From contig NZ_FXAM01000001.1 of NCBI RefSeq assembly GCF_900155475.1, forward strand, positions 1,661,501 to 1,725,500: DNA of 64,000 bases, read 5' to 3'. Under the pieces are notes generated by a model. That model was given only the letters and a program-made list of their open reading frames with translations, ran no database searches and was not told the origin of the DNA. Origin of the DNA: Methylomagnum ishizawai (GTDB lineage Bacteria; Pseudomonadota; Gammaproteobacteria; Methylococcales; Methylococcaceae). Position numbers and translations under genes: made by a program. This document shows, piece after piece, positions 18,463 through 27,164 of the stretch; the first letter of the stretch is position 1, and every line of letters begins with the position of its first letter.

Positions 18463-20352
18463 ATGTGCGGAATCGTCGGCATTTTCGACATCCAAGGCGG
18501 GCGCGGCATCGACCGGGATTTGCTCGGGCGCATGAATCAACGCCAGTTCCACCGGGGACCGGACGAGGGGGGGGTGCATACCGAACCCGGCCTGGGTTTC
18601 GGCCATCGGCGGTTGTCGATCATCGATCTGTCCAGCGGCCAGCAACCCTTGTTCAACCGGGATAAAACCGTCGTCGTCACCTACAACGGCGAAATCTACA
18701 ACTTCCAAGCCTTGCGGGCCGAACTGGAAGCGTTGGGCCACCGTTTCGAGACCCATTGCGATACCGAGGTCATCGTCTACGCCTGGGAAGCCTGGGGCGA
18801 GGCTTGCGTGGAGCGGTTCCGGGGCATGTTCGCCTTCGGGCTGTGGGACCGGACCCGGCGGACCCTGTTCCTGGCCCGCGACCGGCTGGGCGTGAAACCC
18901 TTGCATTACGCCGTCCTGCCCGATGGCTGCTTGGTGTTCGGCTCCGAACTGAAAGCCCTGCTGGCGCATCCGGGCCTGCCCAGGCGGATCGACCCACAAG
19001 CGGTCGAGGATTATTTCGCCTATGGCTATGTCCCCGATCCCAAGACCATCTACCGCGATGTGTACAAGCTGCCGCCCGGCCATACGCTCACGCTCCGGCG
19101 CGGCGGGCCGGTGGGTGCGCCCGTGGCTTATTGGGACGTGCCGTTCGCCGTGCGTGAAAACCTGGACGAGGCCCAGGTCCGTGGGGAATTGATCGAACGC
19201 CTGCGCGAAGCCGTGGACATTCGCCGGGTGGCCGATGTGCCGCTGGGGGCGTTCCTCTCGGGCGGGGTCGATTCCAGCGCGGTGGTGGCGATGATGGCGG
19301 GTCTTTCCGAGCAGCCGGTCAATACCTGTTCGATTGCCTTCGGCGATCCGGCCTACAACGAATCGCGCTACGCCGCCGAGGTTGCCGGGCGTTACCACAC
19401 CCATCACCGGGTGGAACAGGTCGATCCCGAGGATTTCTCGCTGATCGACCGCTTGGCCGGGCTGTACGACGAACCCTATGCCGATAGTTCCGCCCTGCCG
19501 ACCTACCGCGTCTGCGAATTGGCGCGGAAGGAGGTCGTCGTGGCCTTGTCCGGCGATGGCGGCGACGAGACCTGGGCCGGTTATCGGCGCTACCGCTTCC
19601 ATGGCTACGAGGAACGGGTGCGTGCGCTGCTACCCTTGGGGCTGCGCCGTCCGCTGTTCGGGACGCTGGGCCGTTGGTATCCCAAGGCCGATTGGGCGCC
19701 CAAACCGCTGCGGGCCAAGGCCACCCTGGAAGCCCTGGCGCGGGATTCGGTCGAGGGCTATTTCCATGGCGTGTCACTGTTGTCCGATGTCCAGCGCGGA
19801 CGGATGTTCAGCCCCGGCTTCAAGCGCGAGTTGCAGGGCTACCACGCCGTCGAGGTCTTGCGCGGCTGGGCCGCGAAGGCACCGACCCGGCATCCCATTT
19901 CCCTGGCGCAATATCTCGACCTGAAAACCTACCTGCCCGGTGATATCCTGACCAAGGTGGACCGGGCCAGCATGGCCCATGCGCTGGAAGTGCGGGTGCC
20001 CTTGCTGGATCATCCGCTGGTGGAATGGGTGTCCTGCCTGCCGCCCGCGCTGAAACTACGCGGCACGGAAGGCAAGTTCCTGTTCAAGCAAGCCCTGGAA
20101 CCCTATTTGTCCAAGAATATCCTCTACCGCCCGAAAATGGGTTTCTCGATCCCCTTGGCGGCTTGGTTCCGGGGACCGCTTCAAGCCAAGCTGCGGGCGG
20201 CGGTGTCGGGTCCGGCGCTGGCCGGGTCGGGCTGGTTCGATATGGACTATCTCAAAGCCATGCTGGACCAGCACCAATCCGGTATCCGCGACCACAGCGC
20301 CGGGTTGTGGGCGCTTTTGATGTACGAATCATTCCTGCGCCTCGACCCGTAA
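18463..20352 (+). CDS. XrtA system amidotransferase (asparagine-synthase-like)
   Basis: Class II glutamine amidotransferase of 629 residues. The N-terminal MCGIVGIF provides the Cys2 nucleophile that hydrolyses glutamine. The C-terminal half has a PP-loop ATP site, LSGGVDSSAVVAMM, and VVALSGDGGDETWAGY, both diagnostic of the AsnB fold. In XrtA loci this paralogue is thought to amidate a sugar or uronic acid rather than make free asparagine, though that is not shown. It starts directly after the stop of the preceding glycosyltransferase. Confidence 0.92.
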   Translation: MCGIVGIFDIQGGRGIDRDLLGRMNQRQFHRGPDEGGVHTEPGLGFGHRRLSIIDLSSGQQPLFNRDKTVVVTYNGEIYNFQALRAELEALGHRFETHCDTEVIVYAWEAWGEACVERFRGMFAFGLWDRTRRTLFLARDRLGVKPLHYAVLPDGCLVFGSELKALLAHPGLPRRIDPQAVEDYFAYGYVPDPKTIYRDVYKLPPGHTLTLRRGGPVGAPVAYWDVPFAVRENLDEAQVRGELIERLREAVDIRRVADVPLGAFLSGGVDSSAVVAMMAGLSEQPVNTCSIAFGDPAYNESRYAAEVAGRYHTHHRVEQVDPEDFSLIDRLAGLYDEPYADSSALPTYRVCELARKEVVVALSGDGGDETWAGYRRYRFHGYEERVRALLPLGLRRPLFGTLGRWYPKADWAPKPLRAKATLEALARDSVEGYFHGVSLLSDVQRGRMFSPGFKRELQGYHAVEVLRGWAAKAPTRHPISLAQYLDLKTYLPGDILTKVDRASMAHALEVRVPLLDHPLVEWVSCLPPALKLRGTEGKFLFKQALEPYLSKNILYRPKMGFSIPLAAWFRGPLQAKLRAAVSGPALAGSGWFDMDYLKAMLDQHQSGIRDHSAGLWALLMYESFLRLDP

Positions 20353-20373
20353 GCGCCACTGCTCCCGATACCT

Positions 20374-21588
20374 ATGCGAATACTCCATATCCTCGACCAT
20401 TCCATTCCCCTGCACAGCGGGTATACCTTCCGTACCCGCGCCATCTTGGAGCAGCAACGCGCCCTGGGCTTCGAGACCTACCATATCACCTCGGCCAAGC
20501 ACAAAGGGCCGGCGGCCTGGGTCGAGGACGTGGAGGGTTTCCGGTTCTTCCGCTCGCCGCCTTCGGCCAGTTGGTACGCCCGGCTGCCGGTGTTCAACCA
20601 GTTCGCCATCGTCGATAGCCTGGCCAAGCGCCTGGGCGAGGTCATCGAGGACGTGCGGCCCAATATCCTCCATGCCCATTCGCCGGCCCTGAACGGCTTG
20701 GCGGCGCTGCGGGTGGCGCAATGGTATTCGCTGCCCCTGGTGTACGAATGCCGGGCGTTCTGGGAAGACGCGGCGGTGGACCACGGCACCAGCCGCGAGG
20801 GCGGTTTGCGCTACCGGGGCACGCATTTCCTGGAAACTTATGTGTTCAAGAAGGCGCAGGCCATCACCACCATCTGCGAAGGCTTGCGCCAGGATATCAT
20901 CGGGCGCGGCATCCCCGCCGGAAAGATCACGGTGATTCCCAACGCGGTGGATATCCAGCGCTTCCAGATCGCGGGCGAACCCGATGCGGCTTTGCGCGGG
21001 GAACTGGGATGGGTCGGCAAAACCGTCTTGGGCTTCATCGGCTCGTTCTATGCCTACGAGGGCTTGCCGCTGTTATTGGAGGCCATGCCCCGGTTATTGG
21101 CGCAACGGCCCGATTTGCGTTTGTTATTGGTCGGCGGCGGTCCGCAGGAGGAATATCTGCGTGGTAAGGCCACCGAATTGAATCTCGGCGACAAGGTGGT
21201 TTTCCTGGGCCGGGTGCCGCATGACAAGGTGCAGAAATATTACGATCAGGTGGATATTTTCGTGTACCCGCGCCGTTCCATGCGGCTGACGGAATTGGTG
21301 ACGCCCTTGAAACCCTTGGAGGCCATGGCCCAGGGCCGTTTGGTGGTGGCTTCCGATGTGGGCGGACACAAGGAATTGATCGAGGACCGCAAAACCGGCT
21401 GGCTGTTCAAGGCAGGCGCGGTGGACAGTTTGGAACGGACCCTCCTGGAATTGCTGGACCGGCCCGGCTGCTGGCCGGATATCAAGCGGGCCGGGCGCGA
21501 ATTCGTCGAGACCGAGCGCAATTGGCAGGCCAGCGTGAAACGCTATCTCCCGATCTACCAAAAATTGGCCGGGGAGCGCTGTCCGTGA
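20374..21588 (+). CDS. Glycosyltransferase, exosortase A-associated (Daro_2409-like, GT4)
   Basis: GT-B glycosyltransferase of 404 residues. It starts MRILHILDHSIPLHSGYTFR, the highly conserved beginning of the exosortase-A-associated family, and has LHAHSPALNGLAAL, IPNAVDIQRF and a C-terminal TPLKPLEAMAQGRLVVASDVGG donor region (with its conserved Glu). It is the third glycosyltransferase in the locus. Its stop overlaps the GTG of the next gene. Confidence 0.92.
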   Translation: MRILHILDHSIPLHSGYTFRTRAILEQQRALGFETYHITSAKHKGPAAWVEDVEGFRFFRSPPSASWYARLPVFNQFAIVDSLAKRLGEVIEDVRPNILHAHSPALNGLAALRVAQWYSLPLVYECRAFWEDAAVDHGTSREGGLRYRGTHFLETYVFKKAQAITTICEGLRQDIIGRGIPAGKITVIPNAVDIQRFQIAGEPDAALRGELGWVGKTVLGFIGSFYAYEGLPLLLEAMPRLLAQRPDLRLLLVGGGPQEEYLRGKATELNLGDKVVFLGRVPHDKVQKYYDQVDIFVYPRRSMRLTELVTPLKPLEAMAQGRLVVASDVGGHKELIEDRKTGWLFKAGAVDSLERTLLELLDRPGCWPDIKRAGREFVETERNWQASVKRYLPIYQKLAGERCP

Positions 21589-22556
21589 GCCTGTGGGAAG
21601 CGGCCTACCGGCTGGCGGCGCGGGGGTTGTCGCCGGCGGGCGGGCGGGCGCGGCTCAGCATCCTGATCTACCATCGCGTGCTGCCGGAGGCCGACCCGTT
21701 GTTTCCGGGGGAAACCACCGCCGCCGGTTTCGACCTGGAAATGGGCTTGCTGAAACGGGTGTTCGCCGTGCTGCCCTTGGGCGAGGCGGTCGCCCGCCTC
21801 AAGGCCGGCACGCTGCCCGCCCGCGCCGCCTGCGTGACTTTCGACGATGGCTATGCCGACAACGCCACCCACGCCTTGCCGATCCTGCGGAAATACGGCT
21901 TGCCCGCTTGTTTTTTCATCGCCACGGCCTATCTGGACGGGGGCCGGATGTTCAACGACACGGTGATCGAGGCGGTGCGCCGGGCCAAGCCGGAACGGGT
22001 CGATCTCGGGCGTTTCGGCCTGGGCGAACACGATCTTTCCAGCCCGGAAGCCAAGGCCCGCGCCATCGGGGCTATCCTGTCCCAGGTGAAATACCTGCCG
22101 CCGGATCGGCGCGAGGACACCGTCGCCGGATTGGCGGCGGCGTTGACCGGCGCGGCTTTGCCCACCGACCTGATGCTGACCACGGCCCAACTCCAAGCCC
22201 TGCGCCAAGCCGGGATGGACATCGGTGCCCACACCCATCGCCATCCCATCCTGGCCAAGCTCGATCCCGCCGCCGTCCGCGCCGAAATCGCCGAGGGCGT
22301 GGCGGCGCTGGAGGGGATTCTGGACCAACGGGTCGGCCTGTTCGCCTATCCCAACGGCAAGCCCGGCAGTGATTATCTGCCGCAACAGGCCGCCATCGTG
22401 CGGGAACTGGGCTTCGACGCGGCGGTGTCCACCCAATGGGGCGCGGCCTGCGCCGCCAGCGATCCTTTCCAATTGCCGCGGTTCACGCCTTGGTCCAGGG
22501 ATAAGGCCAGATTCCAGCCGCAGTTGTTGCGGAACCTCGTGCGTTCCTATTTCTAG
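21585..22556 (+). CDS. Polysaccharide deacetylase, second in locus
   Basis: NodB-fold deacetylase of 323 residues. Motifs are ILIYHRVLPEADP, CVTFDDGYADNATHALP (catalytic Asp pair) and DIGAHTHRHPIL (His-x-x-x-His metal site), with FAYPNGKPG at the C-terminal end. The GTG at 21585 overlaps the stop of the upstream glycosyltransferase (GTGA), preferred over the longer reading that begins inside that gene. It closes the XrtA locus; a bidirectional terminator follows 175 bp later. Confidence 0.9.
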   Translation: MSLWEAAYRLAARGLSPAGGRARLSILIYHRVLPEADPLFPGETTAAGFDLEMGLLKRVFAVLPLGEAVARLKAGTLPARAACVTFDDGYADNATHALPILRKYGLPACFFIATAYLDGGRMFNDTVIEAVRRAKPERVDLGRFGLGEHDLSSPEAKARAIGAILSQVKYLPPDRREDTVAGLAAALTGAALPTDLMLTTAQLQALRQAGMDIGAHTHRHPILAKLDPAAVRAEIAEGVAALEGILDQRVGLFAYPNGKPGSDYLPQQAAIVRELGFDAAVSTQWGAACAASDPFQLPRFTPWSRDKARFQPQLLRNLVRSYF

Positions 22557-22620
22557 CCGGAAGTTTCCGCGCTAAGTTAAGGCTTGCGAATAAGGTTCCG
22601 GCATTCCTATGGAGGTGCTC

Positions 22621-22782
22621 ATGCAAGCCGCTCCCGACCTTGAACAACCTAATAGTTCAAAATTTTTGATCTACCCGCAGGAAGCGGATGGACGCCAGTT
22701 TCGGCTGAATCCCGGCCTCTTTATACAAGGAAAAAGCCCGCGATGGCGGGCTTTTTCGTGGGCGGGAGGGAAACGGCGTTAG
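22621..22782 (+). CDS. Possible 53-residue ORF with a strong ribosome-binding site
   Basis: An ATG at 22621 is preceded by GGAGGTGCTC, an almost ideal Shine-Dalgarno sequence. The frame stays open for 53 codons (start [16 protein letters not shown]) to a TAG at 22780. However it runs through a strong terminator hairpin (22731-22756) and touches the argG stop. I do not recognise the product. It may be a short real peptide, the relic of a longer gene, or chance. Confidence 0.25.
   Translation: MQAAPDLEQPNSSKFLIYPQEADGRQFRLNPGLFIQGKSPRWRAFSWAGGKRR
22731..22756. terminator. Bidirectional intrinsic terminator
   Basis: Perfect 11-bp stem aaaaagcccgc / gcgggcttttt around a gatg loop. Because the arms end in A5 and T5, it can stop the XrtA locus from the left and argG from the right. 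Confidence 0.9.
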
Positions 22783-24005
22783 GCGAACTTCGCGCCCTTC
22801 TTGGCCGCGATCCGCATCCTGAGCGCGTTCAGCTTGATGAAGCCTTCGGCGTCCTTCTGGTTGTACGCGCCCTTGTCGTCCTCGAAGGTGGCGATGTTCA
22901 TGTCGAACAGGCTGTCGCTGGCCGACTGACGGCCCACCACGCTGACATTGCCCTTGTACAGCTTGACCCGCACCTCGCCGTTCACCTTGGCCTGGGAGGC
23001 GTCGATCATCTGTTGCAGCATCAGGCGCTCGGGGCTCCACCAATAGCCGTTGTAGATCAGGCTGGCGTAGCGCGGCATGAGTTCGTCCTTGAGGTGGGCC
23101 ACTTCGCGGTCCAGGGTCAGGGATTCGATGGCGCGATGGGCTTTCAGCATGATGGTGCCGCCGGGGGTTTCGTAGGCGCCGCGCGATTTCATGCCGACAT
23201 AGCGGTTCTCCACGATATCGAGCCGCCCGATGCCGTTGGCCCCGCCCAGTTGGTTCAGCTGGGCCAGCACCTGGGCCGGGGTCAGGCGTTCGCCGTCGAT
23301 GCTGACGATATCGCCTTGCTCATAGCCCAGCACCACGTAGGTGGCTTGGTCCGGGGCGGCTTCCGGGCTGACGCTCCAGCGCCACATGTCTTCTTCCGGC
23401 TCGGCCCAGGGGTCTTCGAGGATGCCGCCTTCGTAGGAGATATGCAGCAGGTTGGCGTCCATGGAATAAGGCGAGCCTTTGCCGCGCTTCATTTCGATGG
23501 GGATGTTGTGCTTTTCCGCGTAGGCCAAGAGGGTTTCGCGGGAACTCAGTTCCCATTCGCGCCAGGGGGCGATGATCTTGATATCGGGCTTGAGGGCGTA
23601 GGCGCCCAGTTCGAACCGCACCTGGTCGTTGCCCTTGCCGGTCGCACCGTGGCAGATGGCGTCGCAGCCGGTTTCGTTGACGATCTCGATCAAACGCTTG
23701 GCGATGAGCGGGCGGGCGATGGAGGTGCCGAGGAGGTATTCGCCTTCATAAATGGTGTTGGCGCGGAACATCGGGAATACGAAGTCGCGCACGAATTCTT
23801 CCTTGAGGTCGTCGATATAGATTTCCTGGATGCCCATCGCCGTGGCCTTGGCGCGGGCGGGTTCCAGTTCTTCGCCCTGCCCGAGGTCGGCGGTGAAGGT
23901 GACGACTTCGCAGCCATAGGTTTCCCTGAGCCATTGCAGGATGACGGAGGTATCGAGCCCGCCGGAATAGGCGAGGGCGACTTTTTTCACGGTTTGGGTG
24001 GACAT
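22779..24005 (-). CDS. argG: Argininosuccinate synthase
   Basis: Joins citrulline and aspartate with ATP to form argininosuccinate, the penultimate arginine step. The 408-residue protein starts [20 protein letters not shown], where the PP-loop SGGLDTS binds ATP. Also visible are [18 protein letters not shown] and [10 protein letters not shown], both standard for ArgG. The length is normal. The region upstream holds a terminator at 24072-24098 that faces argG, so the gene's own promoter must lie in the 66 bp between, or expression depends on read-through. Confidence 0.97.
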   Translation of the reverse strand: MSTQTVKKVALAYSGGLDTSVILQWLRETYGCEVVTFTADLGQGEELEPARAKATAMGIQEIYIDDLKEEFVRDFVFPMFRANTIYEGEYLLGTSIARPLIAKRLIEIVNETGCDAICHGATGKGNDQVRFELGAYALKPDIKIIAPWREWELSSRETLLAYAEKHNIPIEMKRGKGSPYSMDANLLHISYEGGILEDPWAEPEEDMWRWSVSPEAAPDQATYVVLGYEQGDIVSIDGERLTPAQVLAQLNQLGGANGIGRLDIVENRYVGMKSRGAYETPGGTIMLKAHRAIESLTLDREVAHLKDELMPRYASLIYNGYWWSPERLMLQQMIDASQAKVNGEVRVKLYKGNVSVVGRQSASDSLFDMNIATFEDDKGAYNQKDAEGFIKLNALRMRIAAKKGAKFA

Positions 24006-24071
24006 GGTGATTAGCTGATCCGGGAACGGGAAAAGCGGGAGATTATAGCCGCGACCACGCGGATTCCGGGC

Positions 24072-24098
24072 AAAAAAAAGCCGCCTTCCTAGGGCGGC
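24072..24098 (-). terminator. Intrinsic terminator upstream of argG
   Basis: On the minus strand a GCCGCC / GGCGGC stem with a 7-nt loop is followed directly by eight T residues. It therefore ends transcripts that run toward argG from the right. No coding gene lies within the 200 bp it would terminate. Confidence 0.85.
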
Positions 24099-24282
24099 AC
24101 CGAGACAGGGTCAAGAGGGAGTAACTCAAAAGGCGGAAGCCGGTGGGAGCCGCCGGACCAAGGCGGTCTCCCGGAATTTGGTGCGTGCCGATGAGGGCGG
24201 GCCGAAAGCGTTTTTCATGCGACACCGTGCGGATGAAAATCACTTTCGGGCGGCATCCTTGCCTGGCGCTCACCGGCCGCTA
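24072..24282 (-). ncRNA. Candidate sigma-54-dependent small RNA or argG leader
   Basis: A transcript starting about 12 bases after the -12 box of the sigma-54 promoter (near 24282) and ending at the T8 terminator would be about 210 nt. Within it is a second stable hairpin at about 24145-24172 (minus GGGAG-A-CCGCC / GGCGG-CTCCC). A 76-codon open frame crosses it but has no ribosome-binding site or recognisable product. It may be a free-standing sRNA (sigma-54-driven examples elsewhere are GlmY and CrcZ) or an attenuated leader of argG. I cannot assign it to a known RNA family. Confidence 0.55.
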
Positions 24283-24292
24283 GGGCTTATAA

Positions 24293-24310
24293 AGCAGGCT
24301 CCGTGCCAAG
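24293..24310 (-). promoter_or_regulatory. Sigma-54 (-24/-12) promoter
   Basis: The minus strand reads cTTGGCACGgagccTGCTTt. TTGGCACG is a perfect -24 box and TGCT fits the -12 box. The distance from the first G of GG to the G of GC is 12, exactly as sigma-54 requires. An imperfect palindrome (tgccgcatgtggca, 24391-24404) lies about 85 bp upstream, the usual distance for an activator site. Confidence 0.7.
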
Positions 24311-24390
24311 CGCGATGCCCGCTAAATCCGGCGGGGTGGCGGCGGTGTGCGCCATCCTGTGGGGCAAAATCCGGGGAAAGCTCCGGGAAT

Positions 24391-24404
24391 TGCCGCATGT
24401 GGCA
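24391..24404. promoter_or_regulatory. Possible activator binding site for the sigma-54 promoter
   Basis: A 14-bp imperfect palindrome, tgccgcatgtggca, placed about 85 bp upstream of the sigma-54 -24 box. Placement fits an upstream activating sequence; which activator would bind is unknown. Confidence 0.3.
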
Positions 24405-24509
24405 TCCCATTCCGGTGCCGGCCCGGCTTGTGTTCCCCCGCCCGCCGTGGACAATGGCCTTCCCGCGCCCGATGGCGCGGCCTCCCGAATTCCAATCCGG
24501 CGGTACCTC

Positions 24510-25172
24510 ATGAAATCAGCGGCCTTTTTCGATCTCGACAAAACCCTGCTTCCGTTTTCCACCGAGAAGCGTTTCGTCCAGCGGCTCCACGCCCGCAAAC
24601 TGGTGGGCCTGCGGCAGTTGCTCGGCGTATTGCTGGCCTATCTGCGCTATCAGCGTTTGGACGAGGCCGGCTATGCGGCGATGAAGCGGGGCATTGTCCG
24701 CGACTTGCTGCGCGGGAAATCCCGGGCCGAAATCGCGGCGGTGGCGGAACAGGTGTTCCGCGAAGTGTTCGCACCAGCCATACACCCGGAAGCCCGCGCC
24801 GTCATCGCCCAACATCGGGCCGAAGGCCGGGCGGTCTACCTCGTGTCCGCCACCGTCGATGCCGTGGCGGATTGTTTCGCCGCGCATCTGGAAGTGGACG
24901 GCTGCCATGCCACCACCTTGGAAGTGGTGGCGGGGCGGTTCACCGGCGAGGTCGTGGGCGGGGTGTGCTATGGCGGCGCGAAGGCCGGGATCGTGCGCGA
25001 AATCGCTGAACGCGAAGGGATCGATCTGGCTTTGAGCCATGCCTACGGCGATTCCTACGAGGACCGTTATATGTTGGCGGCGGTAGGTTATCCGGTGGCG
25101 GTCAATCCCGATCGGCGCTTGGCGGCCTGGGCCGGGGAGCGAGGCTGGAACTTGGCGCGGTGGGGGACATAG
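24510..25172 (+). CDS. HAD-IB family phosphatase (SerB/PSP-like)
   Basis: HAD-superfamily hydrolase of 220 residues. Motif I is FFDLDKTLLPF with the nucleophile Asp, motif II is LVSATVDA, and motif III/IV is HAYGDSYEDRYML. Subfamily IB includes phosphoserine phosphatases and related lipid or sugar phosphatases; the Thr before the Leu pair and the C-terminal NPDRRLAAWAGERGW fit the YfhB/PgpC-like group. The ATG at 24510 gives MKSAAFFDLD; the longer reading upstream would cover the sigma-54 promoter and its regulatory region and has no family support. Confidence 0.85.
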   Translation: MKSAAFFDLDKTLLPFSTEKRFVQRLHARKLVGLRQLLGVLLAYLRYQRLDEAGYAAMKRGIVRDLLRGKSRAEIAAVAEQVFREVFAPAIHPEARAVIAQHRAEGRAVYLVSATVDAVADCFAAHLEVDGCHATTLEVVAGRFTGEVVGGVCYGGAKAGIVREIAEREGIDLALSHAYGDSYEDRYMLAAVGYPVAVNPDRRLAAWAGERGWNLARWGT

Positions 25173-25394
25173 GTAGGAATATGGAAAAGGGCTTTTGCTG
25201 CAATCCTCCGAACACAAGTGCGCTCTGACGTGGAACGAATGAGTGGCCCTATCAAAGGGATAGGCGGCATATGGCTCAATGGCGTGGCTTGTGGGTCTTG
25301 AAGTTATAATGAATGTGTTTCTTGATGTGGTTGGGGTGCGGCGCTAATCCGCACCGCCTGTATTTAAAGGCACTATATGTCTAGGAGATACCGA

Positions 25395-27104
25395 ATGAAC
25401 TTTGAGTCCCGCAAGTTTTTTGCCGGACTGGGGACGGCAAGCGAACCCCGCCGCCGTCGCTCCCCAAGGTCCGCCGTGCCGTTGGTTTTGGCCTGTATCG
25501 GCGTGATCGCGCCTACCACCCTTTACGCGAAGCAGACCCCGGCGCAGGCCATCCAGTCCCAGGTCGCCGAGGGTTTGAGGCTCGCCGTTACCGCCCAGGC
25601 CAAGGTCGCGGAATATTTCGCGTACCGGGGCATAGCCCCTGCTGATCGGATTGACGCCGGCCTGAGTGCCGCGCCCAGCGATACCATCGGTAAATATGTG
25701 ACCGCGCTCGATATTTCCGGGGGCGTGATCACCCTCACCTACGGGAACCAGGCGAACGCGGAGATCGTCGGTGCGACCCTCACACTCACTCCTGGGCGTT
25801 CAGCGGACGGCAGCATATCCTGGCAATGCGGCCTCGCCCCGGTGCCGCCCGGTGTTATGCCCCTGCCCGGCGTGGGGGCGGGATCAACCTCGGTCCCAAA
25901 CGAGTATTTGCCCGCGCCCTGCGGCCTGTCGAACGCTCCATCCATCCCATCCCAGGTTAACGAGGGCTTGGGTCTGGCGGTGGCGGCGCAGGCCAGTGTC
26001 GAGCGCTACATCAAATCCCATGGCACCGCGCCCCAGGACCGGAGCCAGGCCGGGCTTTCCCCGTCCCCGACCGACACGGTGGGCAACTATGTTTCGGGGG
26101 TGGATATTAGTGGTGGGGTGGTCAATATCGCCTATGGCAATTTCGCGGCCGCCCCCATCGCGGGCATGGTCCTCGCGCTGACCCCGTACCGCTCCGCCGA
26201 CGGGTCGATCACGTGGCAATGTGGGCTGGCCCCCGCGCCGGTGGGTTTGAATCCGGTGGGGAGTATCGGAAACACCACCCTGGATAGCCAATATCTTCCG
26301 GCGCAGTGCAGCGCAGCTGGTGCGGCCGCGATCCCGAAGCAGGTATTAGAGGGGTTGAAACTGGCAGCTCCGATCAAGCTCAAGGTGCAGAACTACATCG
26401 CCAAGGTGGGTTCCGCTCCGGCGAACCGGGCCGCTATCGGCCTGACACCTAGTGCCGCCGATACCAGCGGCAATTATGTGAGTTCGGTGGATGTCCGGGG
26501 CGGTGGGATTACTATCACCTATGGCAACCGGGCTAGCAGCAGGATAGTCGGCCAGAGCTTGGGCCTCACACCTTGGCGGAACAATGGTGGCGATGTGGTC
26601 TGGCAATGTGGCAATTCAGTTGTGCCCACTGGAACGACTCTCCCTAACGGTAGTGTTCCTCCAATAACCACTTTCAACGATACTTACTTACCGCCGAATT
26701 GTCAGATTGGGGGTGTCGCTCCTATCGACAAAGACATCCAGGAAGGCTTGCGCTTGGCAAGGAAACTACAGGCCACAGTTGAAAAGATTTATAAGACTCA
26801 AGGGATGCTCGCCAATGCCAACAGTACCAATTTGGGTTTGCCATATCCTTCGGATATCAGTGGTAATTATGTGCAAGGGATCGCGGTGGCTGCGGGAGCA
26901 TTGACCATCACCTATGGTTGGGGTGCGAATGTGAATCTTACGGCAAGGACGCTGGGCTTAACCCCCTATGTTTCGCCGGATGGCAAGCTTACTTGGGTCT
27001 GTGGCAATGCCAACATTCCGACGGGCTTCTTTTCACCTATAGGGGGAGGTTTAGCAGCGACCACCGTTGCCAATGAGTATCTGCCTATAAACTGCCGACC
27101 CTAA
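25395..27104 (+). CDS. Exported protein of four tandem type-IV-pilin-like globular domains
   Basis: A 569-residue protein. The chosen ATG (25395) has TAGGAG eight bases upstream. An Arg-rich n-region and the hydrophobic VPLVLACIGVIAPTTLYA form a probable Sec signal. Four repeats follow at about 51-176, 183-305, 312-436 and 443-569. Each runs QV-EGL-LA, a helix, GL-P-D--GNYV--VDI-GG-ITITYG, then I-G--L-LTP, W-CG and a final YLP--C. This matches the C-terminal head of type IV pilins. The disulfide cysteines are present in every copy (145/176, 276/305, 405/436, 536/567). The prepilin peptidase site and polymerising helix are absent. Function is unknown: adhesin, pilus cap or decoy are possible. 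The fourth repeat is the most divergent and AT-richer. A 7-bp-stem hairpin (ggtgcgg/ccgcacc) lies in the 200-bp upstream region. Confidence 0.75.
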   Translation: MNFESRKFFAGLGTASEPRRRRSPRSAVPLVLACIGVIAPTTLYAKQTPAQAIQSQVAEGLRLAVTAQAKVAEYFAYRGIAPADRIDAGLSAAPSDTIGKYVTALDISGGVITLTYGNQANAEIVGATLTLTPGRSADGSISWQCGLAPVPPGVMPLPGVGAGSTSVPNEYLPAPCGLSNAPSIPSQVNEGLGLAVAAQASVERYIKSHGTAPQDRSQAGLSPSPTDTVGNYVSGVDISGGVVNIAYGNFAAAPIAGMVLALTPYRSADGSITWQCGLAPAPVGLNPVGSIGNTTLDSQYLPAQCSAAGAAAIPKQVLEGLKLAAPIKLKVQNYIAKVGSAPANRAAIGLTPSAADTSGNYVSSVDVRGGGITITYGNRASSRIVGQSLGLTPWRNNGGDVVWQCGNSVVPTGTTLPNGSVPPITTFNDTYLPPNCQIGGVAPIDKDIQEGLRLARKLQATVEKIYKTQGMLANANSTNLGLPYPSDISGNYVQGIAVAAGALTITYGWGANVNLTARTLGLTPYVSPDGKLTWVCGNANIPTGFFSPIGGGLAATTVANEYLPINCRP

Positions 27105-27164
27105 GCCCCACCTAATCCGACCCAGTGCCGTGGTCTCCGCAGCGGGACCACGGCGTGGGCTTCG

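Noticed and set aside
17587-19602. 671-codon minus-strand reading across the amidotransferase gene
   Set aside because: Antisense shadow of two intact genes; His/Gln-rich composition without domains.
22743-24014. 423-codon plus-strand reading across argG
   Set aside because: It is antisense to an intact argG with clear motifs and has no ribosome-binding site.
24043-24273. 76-codon minus-strand reading inside the candidate sRNA
   Set aside because: No ribosome-binding site, no recognisable product, and it spans the terminator hairpin; a non-coding role fits better.
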